Below the pieces are notes generated by a model. It was not told the DNA's origin. It saw nothing but the letters and a program-made list of their open reading frames with translations, and did no database searches. Source: Magnetospirillum molischianum DSM 120 (lineage in GTDB: Bacteria; Pseudomonadota; Alphaproteobacteria; Rhodospirillales; Magnetospirillaceae). Taken from it: a DNA stretch of 39,983 nt. Of the stretch, positions 1 to 9,657 are shown one piece after another. How positions within the stretch are numbered: position 1 is the stretch's first letter; each line of letters starts with the position of its first letter. A program made the translations under genes and the position numbers. Where the stretch lies: positions 47 to 40,029 of the forward strand of contig NZ_CAHP01000053.1 of NCBI RefSeq assembly GCF_000294655.1, given 5' to 3'.

Positions 1-742
1 TGGGCTCAGCGAGACGTGCTATCGCTATAGCCCGAGGCTCTCCGACGAGAACGAGCAGATCGCCGACCTTTTGATCGGGCTGACCCAGGCCAGAAAGACC
101 TGGGGGTTCGGCCTCTGCTTCCTGTATCTGCGCAATATCCAGGGGCATGACTGGAACCACAAACGGGTCTATCGGATTTATCGCGCGTTGGAACTGAACC
201 TGCGCATCAAGCCCCGGAAGCGGCTCAAACGCGACAAGCCCGACGAACTGGTGGTACCAGACGCCCCCAACCAGGTCTGGTCGATGGATTTCATGGCGGA
301 TCGTCTGGAGGATGGCAGGGCTTTCCGGCTTCTCAACGTGCTGGATGATTTCAATCGGGAGGGGCTCGGCATTGAAGTCGATTTTTCGCTGCCCGCAGAA
401 CGGGTTGTCCGGATGCTGAACCAAATTATCGAATGGCGCGGCAAGCCAGCGACAATTCGGGTCGACAACGGTCCCGAATATATCAGCGGCACGCTGATGA
501 AATGGGCCGAGACGCGCGGCATCGGCCTCCAACACATCCAGCCCGGCAAGCCGCAGCAGAACGCCTATGTCGAGCGTTACAACCGGACGGTCCGGCATGA
601 ATGGCTGGGCCAGTTCCTCTTCGAAACCATCGCGGAGGTGCAGGATCAAGCGACAGAATGGCTCTGGACCTACAACAACGACCGCCCCAATATGGGCATC
701 GGCGGCATCACACCCGCCCAGAAACTGAAATTGGCCGCCTGA
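1..742 (+). CDS. IS3-family transposase OrfB (C-terminal part)
   Basis: This is the DDE integrase-type transposase that cuts and joins IS3 element ends. The reading frame is already open at base 2, so the true start (normally reached by programmed frameshifting from orfA) lies upstream. The visible part has the HTH_21-like segment ([11 protein letters not shown], then [19 protein letters not shown]) and the rve catalytic core: the first Asp in WSMDFMAD, the second in RVDNGPEY, and the Glu in [14 protein letters not shown]. The tail ends [19 protein letters not shown], as in the IS407/IS476-like branch. All three acidic residues are present and there is no stop, so this part looks intact. A TTG at 71 is only an internal start-like codon. 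Confidence 0.88.
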   Translation, partial: GLSETCYRYSPRLSDENEQIADLLIGLTQARKTWGFGLCFLYLRNIQGHDWNHKRVYRIYRALELNLRIKPRKRLKRDKPDELVVPDAPNQVWSMDFMADRLEDGRAFRLLNVLDDFNREGLGIEVDFSLPAERVVRMLNQIIEWRGKPATIRVDNGPEYISGTLMKWAETRGIGLQHIQPGKPQQNAYVERYNRTVRHEWLGQFLFETIAEVQDQATEWLWTYNNDRPNMGIGGITPAQKLKLAA

Positions 743-782
743 GTTCTATGTCCAACCCCCGCTAAAAATGGGGGGATTACCA
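1..782 (+). mobile_element. IS3-family insertion sequence, 3' part
   Basis: The window opens inside an IS3-family element. The transposase frame is open from the first bases and ends at 742. About 40 bp further, near 770-782, the sequence has a C/G-rich end: its reverse complement begins TGGTAATCCCCCC, which fits the TG...CA ends of IS3 elements, so 782 is my estimate of the right end. The left end and orfA lie outside the window, so neither the terminal repeats nor a target duplication can be checked. The DNA directly after it is much more AT-rich than the rest of the window. Confidence 0.75.
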
Positions 783-1089
783 ATATAATATGGCGGTTAG
801 GAAAAAAATCGATAAAGAATTTAAGGACGATTCCGATAGGCTAAAGCTTATTTTTAATAAAGACTATACATAGTAATCAATTGCTATGAATATTTATGAT
901 TTATTCAATTAGAAATGGCGGATATACTTGATTATTATGAAGCATCTCTCAATGAACGGCGTCTATTTAATACCATTAATATCCCATCTTTTCGTTTCTC
1001 CTGAGAAAATTAGAAGGGGTTATGCATTATAGGAGGCTATCCCCCATCCCCCCTATATCCCCCTCTGTTCGTTGCCCTCACAATTCCGT

Positions 1090-1160
1090 GGCGGTTAGCT
1101 CAGCGGGAGAGCTGTGGCGATGCCGAAAGGCAGAGAGCACTACGTTCACACCGTTCACAT
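1090..1160 (+). pseudogene. Broken tRNA-Val(CAC)-like copy with hairpin insert
   Basis: Bases 1090-1112 are identical to nucleotides 2-24 of the intact tRNA-Val(GAC) nearby, on the opposite strand, so the two form a 23-bp inverted repeat (1090-1112 with 1306-1328). An insert of 26 nt then contains TGCC-GAAA-GGCA, a stem with a GNRA tetraloop (1121-1132), and repeats the D-stem end GAGAGC. The tRNA sequence resumes as ACTACGTT and continues CACACCGT, which would give anticodon CAC. A second degenerate copy of the anticodon region follows (GTTCACATTGACGGGG, 1153-1168). No T-arm or 3' acceptor strand can be found, so it should not fold as a tRNA. Confidence 0.6.
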
Positions 1161-1214
1161 TGACGGGGAGAATTAGTGTGAATAGGATGATTTTTTGTTG
1201 GTGAAAGCAGGCCC

Positions 1215-1253
1215 TAAAAAGGCGAAAACCCCAAGGTTTCCCTCAGGGTTTTC
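1215..1253 (-). terminator. Terminator-like hairpin after tRNA-Val(GAC)
   Basis: GAAAACCC (1224-1231) pairs with GGGTTTTC (1246-1253). On the minus strand the hairpin directly follows the tRNA CCA end and is followed by a five-T run (1216-1220), the form of an intrinsic terminator. Confidence 0.6.
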
Positions 1254-1254
1254 A

Positions 1255-1329
1255 TGGTGGGCGGTACTGGGATTGAACCAGTGACCCCTACGATGTCAAC
1301 GTAGTGCTCTCCCGCTGAGCTAACCGCCC
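1255..1329 (-). tRNA. tRNA-Val (anticodon GAC)
   Basis: The minus strand gives a complete cloverleaf: acceptor GGGCGGT/ACCGCCC, D-stem GCTC/GAGC, anticodon stem CTACG/CGTAG with loop TTGACAT (anticodon GAC), T-stem ACTGG/CCAGT, discriminator A, and an encoded CCA at 1255-1257. All stems pair fully. It should read GUC and GUU valine codons. Its 5' half is repeated on the other strand at 1090-1112. Confidence 0.97.
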
Positions 1330-1688
1330 GATCCGAAGAATTCCACTCTGATGAGCTTCGCTCTTCATTTTAACTTCTTACCTTACCCTTCGCTTGTTTG
1401 CAAGCTTTTTTATTTTGCTTAAGCTTCAGGGTTACTTTTACTTCTTTCTTCATCCCGTCGCCGGGGCCGCTTTCTTACGCTACCTTCCTTCCCGACGCAA
1501 CAGAAATTTTACTGTACGAAAAGGAAGTTTGCGATCCCGTTGGAAACGGCCCCCAACCGTGGCCGGGGGAGGATCTTTTAGCGTCGTTCCTATCGCTTTG
1601 CAAGCGCTTCTGTAGCCTATCTTCGTCACGCGAACCGATGGAAAGCAAACAGGAGGTATGACAGGCGGCCCGTGACCTGATAAACAAG
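1330..1688. other. Intergenic region without a supported gene
   Basis: This stretch between tRNA-Val (minus) and the amidohydrolase (plus) is strongly pyrimidine-rich on the plus strand up to about 1460. Short ORFs on both strands show no family features. A perfect Shine-Dalgarno-like AGGAGGT lies at 1651-1657, but the adjacent ATG (1658) opens only a five-codon frame and the next gene starts more than 30 bases downstream, so its use is unclear. I see no structured RNA here with confidence. Confidence 0.5.
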
Positions 1689-2591
1689 ATGGACGAGGCC
1701 ATGGATACCATCACGATCCCTTTCGTCGCCAGCGACGACGATGTTCTTAGGGTTCTGGCGCCAGAGCGCCAGACCGTGCCGTTGATCTTCTCCTCCCCGC
1801 ATTCCGGGCGAGGCTATCCCGACGCATTCATAGCTGAGTCCCGGCTTGATCCGCGTGCGTTGCGTCGATCCGAGGATAGCTTCATTGATGAACTGTATGA
1901 AGGCGTTGTCGCGCACGGCGCACCTCTGTTGTGCGCTCTGTTTCCTCGGGCCTATTGCGACGTCAACCGCGAATCATGCGAGCTTGACCCCGCGATGTTC
2001 ACCGGGGCATTGCCCCTTAACGCCAACACCCGTAGCCCCCGCGTCCTGGCTGGGCTTGGGACGATTCCGCGTGTGGTCGCCAGTGGGTCGGAGATTTACG
2101 CGCGAAAAATTCCGGTAGCCGAGGCCGAACGCAGAATCGCCGAATGTTATCACCCGTATCACCGCCGTCTTAAGCATTTAGTGGACACAACGAGGACGGC
2201 ATTCGGTTGGTCCTTGCTAATCGATTGCCACTCGATGCCATCAATAGGAGGGCCGATGGATCGGGATTCCGGCCTGTCGCGAGTCGACGTCGTGCTGGGA
2301 GATTGCTACGGCGATTCTTGCGCCGCGCGTTTCACTCATGCTGCCGAGGAGGCATTTCAGGCTCTGGGGTATCGGGTCGTCCGCAATACTCCTTATGCGG
2401 GGGGCTATGTTACCCGTGCTTACGGTCGGCCCCGCCAAGCCAGCCACGCTCTTCAGATTGAACTGAACCGAGCGCTGTATATGAACGAGGCCGAGCATCA
2501 GCACGGTCCTGAATTCGAACAGGTCCGCGCTGATATCGACCGTGTGGTCGAGGCGCTGGCCACTCTTGCTGCCGAAGGAACGCCGTCATGA
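1689..2591 (+). CDS. N-formylglutamate amidohydrolase family protein
   Basis: Members of this family hydrolyse N-formyl-L-glutamate to formate and glutamate in the cytoplasm, the last step of one histidine degradation route; related proteins act on other N-formyl or N-acyl amino acids. The 300-residue protein shows the family features in order: SSPHSGRGYP (residues 35-44, likely metal-binding His), SEDSFIDEL (61-69), the PRAYCDVNRE segment (86-95), IDCHSMP (178-184) and the C-terminal GGYVTRAYGRP and ALQIELNRALYM. ATG 1701 is an alternative start. The stop overlaps the next gene's start as ATGA, so the two are probably translationally coupled. No hut genes are nearby, so the real substrate cannot be fixed from context. 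Confidence 0.88.
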   Translation: MDEAMDTITIPFVASDDDVLRVLAPERQTVPLIFSSPHSGRGYPDAFIAESRLDPRALRRSEDSFIDELYEGVVAHGAPLLCALFPRAYCDVNRESCELDPAMFTGALPLNANTRSPRVLAGLGTIPRVVASGSEIYARKIPVAEAERRIAECYHPYHRRLKHLVDTTRTAFGWSLLIDCHSMPSIGGPMDRDSGLSRVDVVLGDCYGDSCAARFTHAAEEAFQALGYRVVRNTPYAGGYVTRAYGRPRQASHALQIELNRALYMNEAEHQHGPEFEQVRADIDRVVEALATLAAEGTPS

Positions 2592-3187
2592 GCCCGCCCT
2601 CTTCTCCGTTGCCGGTGACGATTCGCGATGCCACCGAAGAAGATATGGCGTCCATTCAGTCAATCTACTCTTTTTACGTTACCAGGACCGCCGCTTCGTT
2701 TGAAGAGGTTGTTCCCGATGTAGAAGAAATGAAAAATCGCCGACGGTTCGTGTTGTCGCGTGGTTTGCCTTATCTGGTCGCCGAGGAACATGGAGAGGTG
2801 TTGGGCTATACGTATGCTGGTCCATTCCGTCCGCGCTCGGCCTATCGTTTTACCGTCGAAGATTCGATCTATGTTGCTCCGTTCGTAGTGCGGCGTGGGA
2901 TCGGTGGAACCCTGTTGTCGGCCCTGATCGATCGCTGCACCGCGCTGGGATATCGCCAGATGATTGCAGTGATCGGCGATTCCGCCAATCAAGGGTCAAT
3001 CGCGGTTCATCGGTCGCGTGGATTTGGGCAAGAGGGAGTGCTGCGCGGCGTCGGGCTGAAATTCGGCCGCTGGGTCGATGCGGTGATCATGCATCGTGTT
3101 CTGGACGGTGACGACCGGCCTTTGCCGGACGGCAGCATCGCGCCACCGCTTCCTTCGTCGTGCTTCCACGATGACGGGATACTATAG
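2588..3187 (+). CDS. GNAT N-acetyltransferase, phosphinothricin/methionine-sulfone type
   Basis: This is an acetyl-CoA-dependent N-acetyltransferase of 199 residues. The N-terminus (VTIRDATEEDMASIQSIY) is typical of the Pat/Bar/MddA branch, whose members acetylate glutamate analogues such as phosphinothricin, methionine sulfone or sulfoximine. EDSIYV (91-96), the acetyl-CoA loop RRGIGG (102-107) and the VIGDSANQGSIAVH segment (128-141) match the fold. Start ATG 2588 overlaps the upstream stop, with an SD-like GAAGGA before it. The pairing with an N-formylglutamate-type hydrolase suggests both handle N-substituted amino acids, but this is inference. Chromosomal relatives are common and do not by themselves mean herbicide resistance. 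Confidence 0.85.
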   Translation: MSPPSSPLPVTIRDATEEDMASIQSIYSFYVTRTAASFEEVVPDVEEMKNRRRFVLSRGLPYLVAEEHGEVLGYTYAGPFRPRSAYRFTVEDSIYVAPFVVRRGIGGTLLSALIDRCTALGYRQMIAVIGDSANQGSIAVHRSRGFGQEGVLRGVGLKFGRWVDAVIMHRVLDGDDRPLPDGSIAPPLPSSCFHDDGIL

Positions 3188-3214
3188 CCGTCTCGCGGAA
3201 AAAGAGGGGAAGGG

Positions 3215-5131
3215 TTAAGCGGTTGCTGCTGCGGGCATCGTGAAGGTGAAGGTTGACCCGGTTCCATATTCGGATTCGACCACGATGGTCCCCCCCATCC
3301 GTTCGACACTTTTCTTGCAGATTGCGAGTCCAATGCCGGTTCCGCCGCCGAAATCCTCGCGGCCATGGAGACGCTGGAACATCCTGAAGATCCGTTCGAA
3401 TTGATTTTCGGGGATGCCGATGCCGTTGTCGCTGACAGAAACGGCAACCAGATCGCCTTCGGTTCGGCACGAGATTGAAATCTCTGGCGTGCGGTCGGCC
3501 GGGCAATATTTGATCGCGTTGGCGATGAGGTTTTGCAGAACCCGAAGGCAATCGTCCTCGTCGGTTTCAGCGATCAAATCGGAGCCAGACGTAGCTATGG
3601 TGGTTTTTCTTTCCTCTATTGCCACCTTGAGGTTCGAGAGCGCCTTGTCAATAGCTCGACTGATTTCGAACCGTTTTGAACGTCGCGACACTCGGCCAAT
3701 CCGCGAGTAATCCAGCAGATCCAGAATGAGATTGTCCATCCGGCGTGCCCCGTCAACGGCGAACGCCATGTAATCCTTGGTTTCCTGGTCGATTTCTGTC
3801 CCGATCCGACGCTGGATCATTCCAAGATAAGATGTGACCATTCGCAGAGGTTCGCGCAGGTCGTGGCTGGCGACATAAGCGAATTGTTCTAGTTCGGCAT
3901 TGATCGCCAATAGTCGGCGTTCGGTTTCCTTGCGGTCGCTGATATCGCTGAACACCGCGACATGGTTGCAAAGGCTGCCATCGCTATCGACAACGTGGCT
4001 GATCGTCAGCCAAACCGGAAACGCCTTGCCGCCTTTACGTCGATTCCAGACCTCGCCGCGCCAGACACCGGATGAACTCAGTTCGTTCCACATGTCACGG
4101 TAGAACGCCGAATCGTGGCGGCTAGAGACAAACACGCGCGGCGTGCGGCCGATCACATCCTCGGCTGTATAGCCGGTTGTTTCGGTGAAGGCGCGATTGA
4201 CCGAGACGATGCGCTCTTGCGCATCGGTGATAACAATACCTTCGCCGCTATTCTCGAACACGCTGGCAGCCAAACGCAGGTTTTCCTCGATCTTTTTGCG
4301 TTCGGTAATGTTCAGGTGGCTAACGACTGCGCCGCCGATCCCGCCCTCGACCGGGGCGACGTTCATCAGAAACCAGCGGAATTCACGAGGAGAGTGACAG
4401 GGATATTCCCAACTGAAAGACCGCGTTTCACCGCGTAGAACCGCTTCCACTCCCCGTGCGACTTCGCCGCCTTCGGTGCCGGAGGGGCAGGCCTTAAGGT
4501 AATTATTTCCAACTCCGGTCAGGTCGGGGCGCCCGCCATTCTCGGCGGCAAAGCGTGCCCAGGCAGCGTTGATGAGTTGGATCGTCCCGTTGGAATCGAT
4601 AACAGCCACCTGATGCGGCAGAGAGTTGATATAGACCTGAAGTCGCTTCTCGGCGGCAGTAAGTCGGGTGACATCGACAAAAGTCAGCACGGCTCCGGCC
4701 AGAGCGGAGCGTCCGGTGCGATAGGGGCGAATCCGGACCATCATCATCAATCCGCCGGAACACGGAGCTTCGTGTTCGACCGCAGGCCCTCCCGCCAGGA
4801 CGGAACGGAGATCGTCGTCGAAGGTGGGATAGTCGAGATTCAGCCTCAGATCGAAGATTCGCTTGCCGATATCGGCTTCGCTCATCGCAATCGACAGGGT
4901 GGCGATCGGGGTGAACCGACGGATGCGTCCGGTCAGGTCAAGGAAGATGGTGCCGATGTCGGTTGCTGCGATCAGGTTATCGAGATCGTCGTTGAGGCGG
5001 GTCAATTCCTCGACCTTTGCTGTCAATTCTTCATTGACAGCGTGAAGTTCTTCATTGACCGCGTGCAACTCTTCGTTGAGAGATTGCAGTCCTTCGTTGG
5101 TAATCGACAGGTCTTCACTCGGGGTGGGCAT
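3215..5131 (-). CDS. Soluble multi-PAS sensor histidine kinase
   Basis: A 638-residue kinase without membrane segments, so a cytoplasmic sensor. The first ~45 residues form a coiled coil of repeated NEELHAVNEEL units, followed by a PAS domain (IGTIFLDLTGRIRRFTP) of the kind found in CheB-CheR fusion proteins. Two more PAS domains follow (about 165-280 and 285-400; the last has ITDAQERIVSVNRAF and WNRRKGGKAFPVWLT), then HisKA with the phospho-His in ASHDLREPLR (about residue 423) and HATPase with NLIANAIKY, VSDNGIGIP and GGGTGIGLAICK. ATG 5131 is chosen over the longer frame starting at 5203 because AAGGAGG precedes it. No response regulator is adjacent, so it is an orphan; its signal is unknown. 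Confidence 0.9.
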   Translation of the reverse strand: MPTPSEDLSITNEGLQSLNEELHAVNEELHAVNEELTAKVEELTRLNDDLDNLIAATDIGTIFLDLTGRIRRFTPIATLSIAMSEADIGKRIFDLRLNLDYPTFDDDLRSVLAGGPAVEHEAPCSGGLMMMVRIRPYRTGRSALAGAVLTFVDVTRLTAAEKRLQVYINSLPHQVAVIDSNGTIQLINAAWARFAAENGGRPDLTGVGNNYLKACPSGTEGGEVARGVEAVLRGETRSFSWEYPCHSPREFRWFLMNVAPVEGGIGGAVVSHLNITERKKIEENLRLAASVFENSGEGIVITDAQERIVSVNRAFTETTGYTAEDVIGRTPRVFVSSRHDSAFYRDMWNELSSSGVWRGEVWNRRKGGKAFPVWLTISHVVDSDGSLCNHVAVFSDISDRKETERRLLAINAELEQFAYVASHDLREPLRMVTSYLGMIQRRIGTEIDQETKDYMAFAVDGARRMDNLILDLLDYSRIGRVSRRSKRFEISRAIDKALSNLKVAIEERKTTIATSGSDLIAETDEDDCLRVLQNLIANAIKYCPADRTPEISISCRTEGDLVAVSVSDNGIGIPENQFERIFRMFQRLHGREDFGGGTGIGLAICKKSVERMGGTIVVESEYGTGSTFTFTMPAAATA

Positions 5132-5186
5132 TGCTGTCTTCCCCCTCCTTGATCCCGGAACAGAAAAAATCCCGTCCTTCTTCCGT

Positions 5187-5214
5187 ACATTACTCGTTCG
5201 CACGGAAGGTTCAA
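5187..5214 (-). promoter_or_regulatory. Possible sigma-70 promoter of the histidine kinase
   Basis: On the minus strand TTGAAC (5209-5214) and TAATGT (5187-5192) are 16 nt apart, about 50 nt upstream of the kinase start at 5131. The -10 match is weak, so this is only a candidate. Confidence 0.25.
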
Positions 5215-5239
5215 GAGGGGTGGCGCAACGCAGGTTCTA

Positions 5240-5261
5240 TTGAATTCTCGTGAGAATTCAA
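5240..5261. promoter_or_regulatory. 22-bp perfect palindrome, possible operator
   Basis: TTGAATTCTC (5240-5249) and its exact reverse complement (5252-5261) are separated by two bases. The symmetry is typical of a dimeric repressor site. It lies about 26 bp upstream of the candidate -35 of the kinase gene and is distinct from the aspartate aminotransferase terminator at 5271-5303. No matching regulator is nearby. Confidence 0.45.
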
Positions 5262-5270
5262 GTCGCCATC

Positions 5271-5303
5271 AAAAGAAGAGGGGTTGGGATGGCCCAACCC
5301 CTC
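5271..5303 (-). terminator. Intrinsic terminator of the aspartate aminotransferase gene
   Basis: A perfect 11-bp stem (5278-5288 with 5293-5303, loop ATGG) lies just after the gene's stop on the minus strand and is followed there by TTCTTTT. Confidence 0.85.
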
Positions 5304-5318
5304 GGACGTGTGTGTGTT

Positions 5319-8263
<2,945 letters not shown>

Positions 8264-8285
8264 GGATGTTCCCCCGATGGAAGGC

Positions 8286-8313
8286 GGACGCCGCTCCTAT
8301 TGAAGCGGCGTCC
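8286..8313 (-). promoter_or_regulatory. Stem-loop between serC and serA
   Basis: GGACGCCGCT (8286-8295) pairs perfectly with AGCGGCGTCC (8304-8313), loop 8 nt. It has no T-run and lies inside the operon, so it more likely tunes expression or protects mRNA than ends transcription fully. Confidence 0.5.
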
Positions 8314-8331
8314 GTGACTGTCTTTGATCTC

Positions 8332-9510
8332 TTAGGCGACCTTGGGTTCGAACTCGGCCTTGACCTGGGCGAAAGCCCAATCGAGCCAGGGCAGCAACGC
8401 CTTGATGTCGGCAGTCTCGACCGTCGCGCCCCCCCAGACGCGCAGACCGGACGGAGCGTCGCGATAGGCGCCGATATCGTAGGCGACCCCTTCCTTATCC
8501 AGGATGGAGACGATCTTCTTGGCCGCTGCCGCCTGATCTTCGGCCGAAAGTTTGGCGAAGAACGGAGCCTTGATCGAGATACAGATCGAGGTGCAGGACC
8601 GGACCGTGGGATCGGTAGCCAAATTGGCGGCCCAATCCGAGGTGTCGAGCCACGCCTGCAATGCCGCCAGATTGGCTTCGGAGCGGGTGATCAGAGCCTT
8701 GAGACCGCCGATCGATTCAGCCCATTTCAGGGCGTCGATCTGGTCTTCGACCGCGATCATCGAGGGCGTGTTGATGGTTTCGCCCTTGAAGATGCCTTCG
8801 TTCAGCTTGCCGCCCGAAGTCATGCGGAAGATCTTGGGCAACGGCCACGCCGGCTTATAGGTCACCAGACGTTCGACGGCGCGCGGCGACAGCACCAGCA
8901 TGCCGTGTGCGCCTTCGCCACCCAGCACCTTCTGCCACGACCAAGTAACGACGTCGAGCTTGTCCCAGGGCATGTCCATTGCGAACACCGCGCTGGTGGC
9001 GTCACAGATGGTCAGGCCGGCACGGTCTGACTTGATCCAGTCGCCGTTGGGAACCCGAGCGCCAGCGGTGGTGCCGTTCCAGGTGAACACCACATCACGG
9101 TCGAAATCGACCTGAGACAGGTCGGGCAGTTCGCCATAACCAGCCCGCATCACGCGGGTATCGGCCAGCTTGAGCTGCTTGGTGATGTCGGTGATCCAGC
9201 CTTCGCCGAAGCTTTCCCAGGCCAGGGCGTCAACGCCACGGGCACCCAGCATGGACCACAGCACCATCTCGACCGCGCCGGTATCCGAAGCGGGCACGAT
9301 GCCGATGCGGTAATCGGCAGGAATGCCGAGAACGTCGCGGGTGCGATTAATCACCTCTTCAAGCCGCGCCTTGCCGATTTTGGCTCGGTGGGAGCGGCCG
9401 AATGGGGTGCCCGCCAATGCCTCGACCGTCCAACCGGGACGCTTGGCACAGGGGCCGGACGAAAAATTAGGATTGTTCGGCCGGACGTCCGGCCGCGGAA
9501 AAACGGTCAT
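8332..9510 (-). CDS. serC: Phosphoserine aminotransferase
   Basis: This PLP enzyme converts 3-phosphohydroxypyruvate and glutamate to phosphoserine and 2-oxoglutarate, the step after SerA. The 392-residue protein belongs to the alphaproteobacterial/archaeal-type SerC branch: [15 protein letters not shown] near the N-terminus, [29 protein letters not shown], the cofactor Asp in [12 protein letters not shown], and the PLP lysine K194 in [23 protein letters not shown] lies upstream of ATG 9510, and this site is part of a hairpin in the leader. With serA it makes a biosynthetic operon; serB is not seen in the window. Confidence 0.95.
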   Translation of the reverse strand: MTVFPRPDVRPNNPNFSSGPCAKRPGWTVEALAGTPFGRSHRAKIGKARLEEVINRTRDVLGIPADYRIGIVPASDTGAVEMVLWSMLGARGVDALAWESFGEGWITDITKQLKLADTRVMRAGYGELPDLSQVDFDRDVVFTWNGTTAGARVPNGDWIKSDRAGLTICDATSAVFAMDMPWDKLDVVTWSWQKVLGGEGAHGMLVLSPRAVERLVTYKPAWPLPKIFRMTSGGKLNEGIFKGETINTPSMIAVEDQIDALKWAESIGGLKALITRSEANLAALQAWLDTSDWAANLATDPTVRSCTSICISIKAPFFAKLSAEDQAAAAKKIVSILDKEGVAYDIGAYRDAPSGLRVWGGATVETADIKALLPWLDWAFAQVKAEFEPKVA

Positions 9511-9572
9511 AGGATGTAACCCTCCCTCGCAGAAGGGACGCGGCCCGGTGGGGGGCCGTGGCCCGCGCGAAG
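9511..9572 (-). promoter_or_regulatory. Structured serC leader, candidate serC RNA motif
   Basis: The ~60 nt between the predicted promoter and serC can form two hairpins on the minus strand: a GC-rich one (about 9540-9570) built on GGCC/GGCC and CGG/CCG pairs, and TCCCT/AGGGA (9534-9538 with 9523-9527) whose 3' arm is part of the ribosome binding site AGGGAGGG. A conserved 'serC motif' RNA is known from leaders of alphaproteobacterial serC-serA operons, and position and size fit. I could not compare with the covariance model, so the assignment is tentative. Confidence 0.5.
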
Positions 9573-9600
9573 TTTATGTGGGTCTGGGGAAGGCCGTCAA
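9573..9600 (-). promoter_or_regulatory. Predicted promoter of serC-serA
   Basis: TTGACG (9595-9600) and CATAAA (9573-9578) are spaced 16 bp apart on the minus strand. Transcription would start near 9566, giving a short leader that consists almost entirely of the two hairpins. Confidence 0.55.
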
Positions 9601-9611
9601 TGTCACATTTT

Positions 9612-9631
9612 TGTCCCATCCCAAGAGGGAC
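9612..9631. repeat. Short stem-loop 3' of the Hpt/receiver-like gene
   Basis: GTCCC and GGGAC arms flank a short loop just downstream of the gene ending at 9658. No T-run follows on the minus strand; it could still mark the transcript's 3' end before the serC promoter. Confidence 0.3.
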
Positions 9632-9657
9632 GATTCACGTTCCAACCGATCCGGGTG

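Larger units (their letters stand above)
783..1254. other. AT-rich stretch between IS3 end and tRNA-Val, no clear gene
   Basis: The first ~240 bp here are clearly more AT-rich than the flanking chromosome. Two tiny ORFs can be read (790-873, 27 codons, beginning MAVRKKIDKEF; 915-1004, 29 codons, beginning MADILDYYEAS), but neither has a convincing ribosome binding site or a known relative; they could be remains of a gene damaged by insertion. The ten bases TGGCGGTTAG at 791-800 recur at 1089-1098, where they start a tRNA-Val-like sequence. The rest holds the tRNA-like copy (1090-1154) and a terminator-like hairpin. It is probably foreign DNA next to a tRNA gene, but no integrase is visible. 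Confidence 0.5.

Noticed and set aside
1398..1661. 87-codon plus-strand ORF before the amidohydrolase
   Set aside because: Ser/Phe-rich translation of a pyrimidine-rich stretch, overlapping other frames; no ribosome binding site or family.
2588..3187. Herbicide or antibiotic resistance gene
   Set aside because: The GNAT resembles Pat/Bar, but chromosomal relatives with housekeeping or detoxifying roles are common; nothing else indicates resistance.
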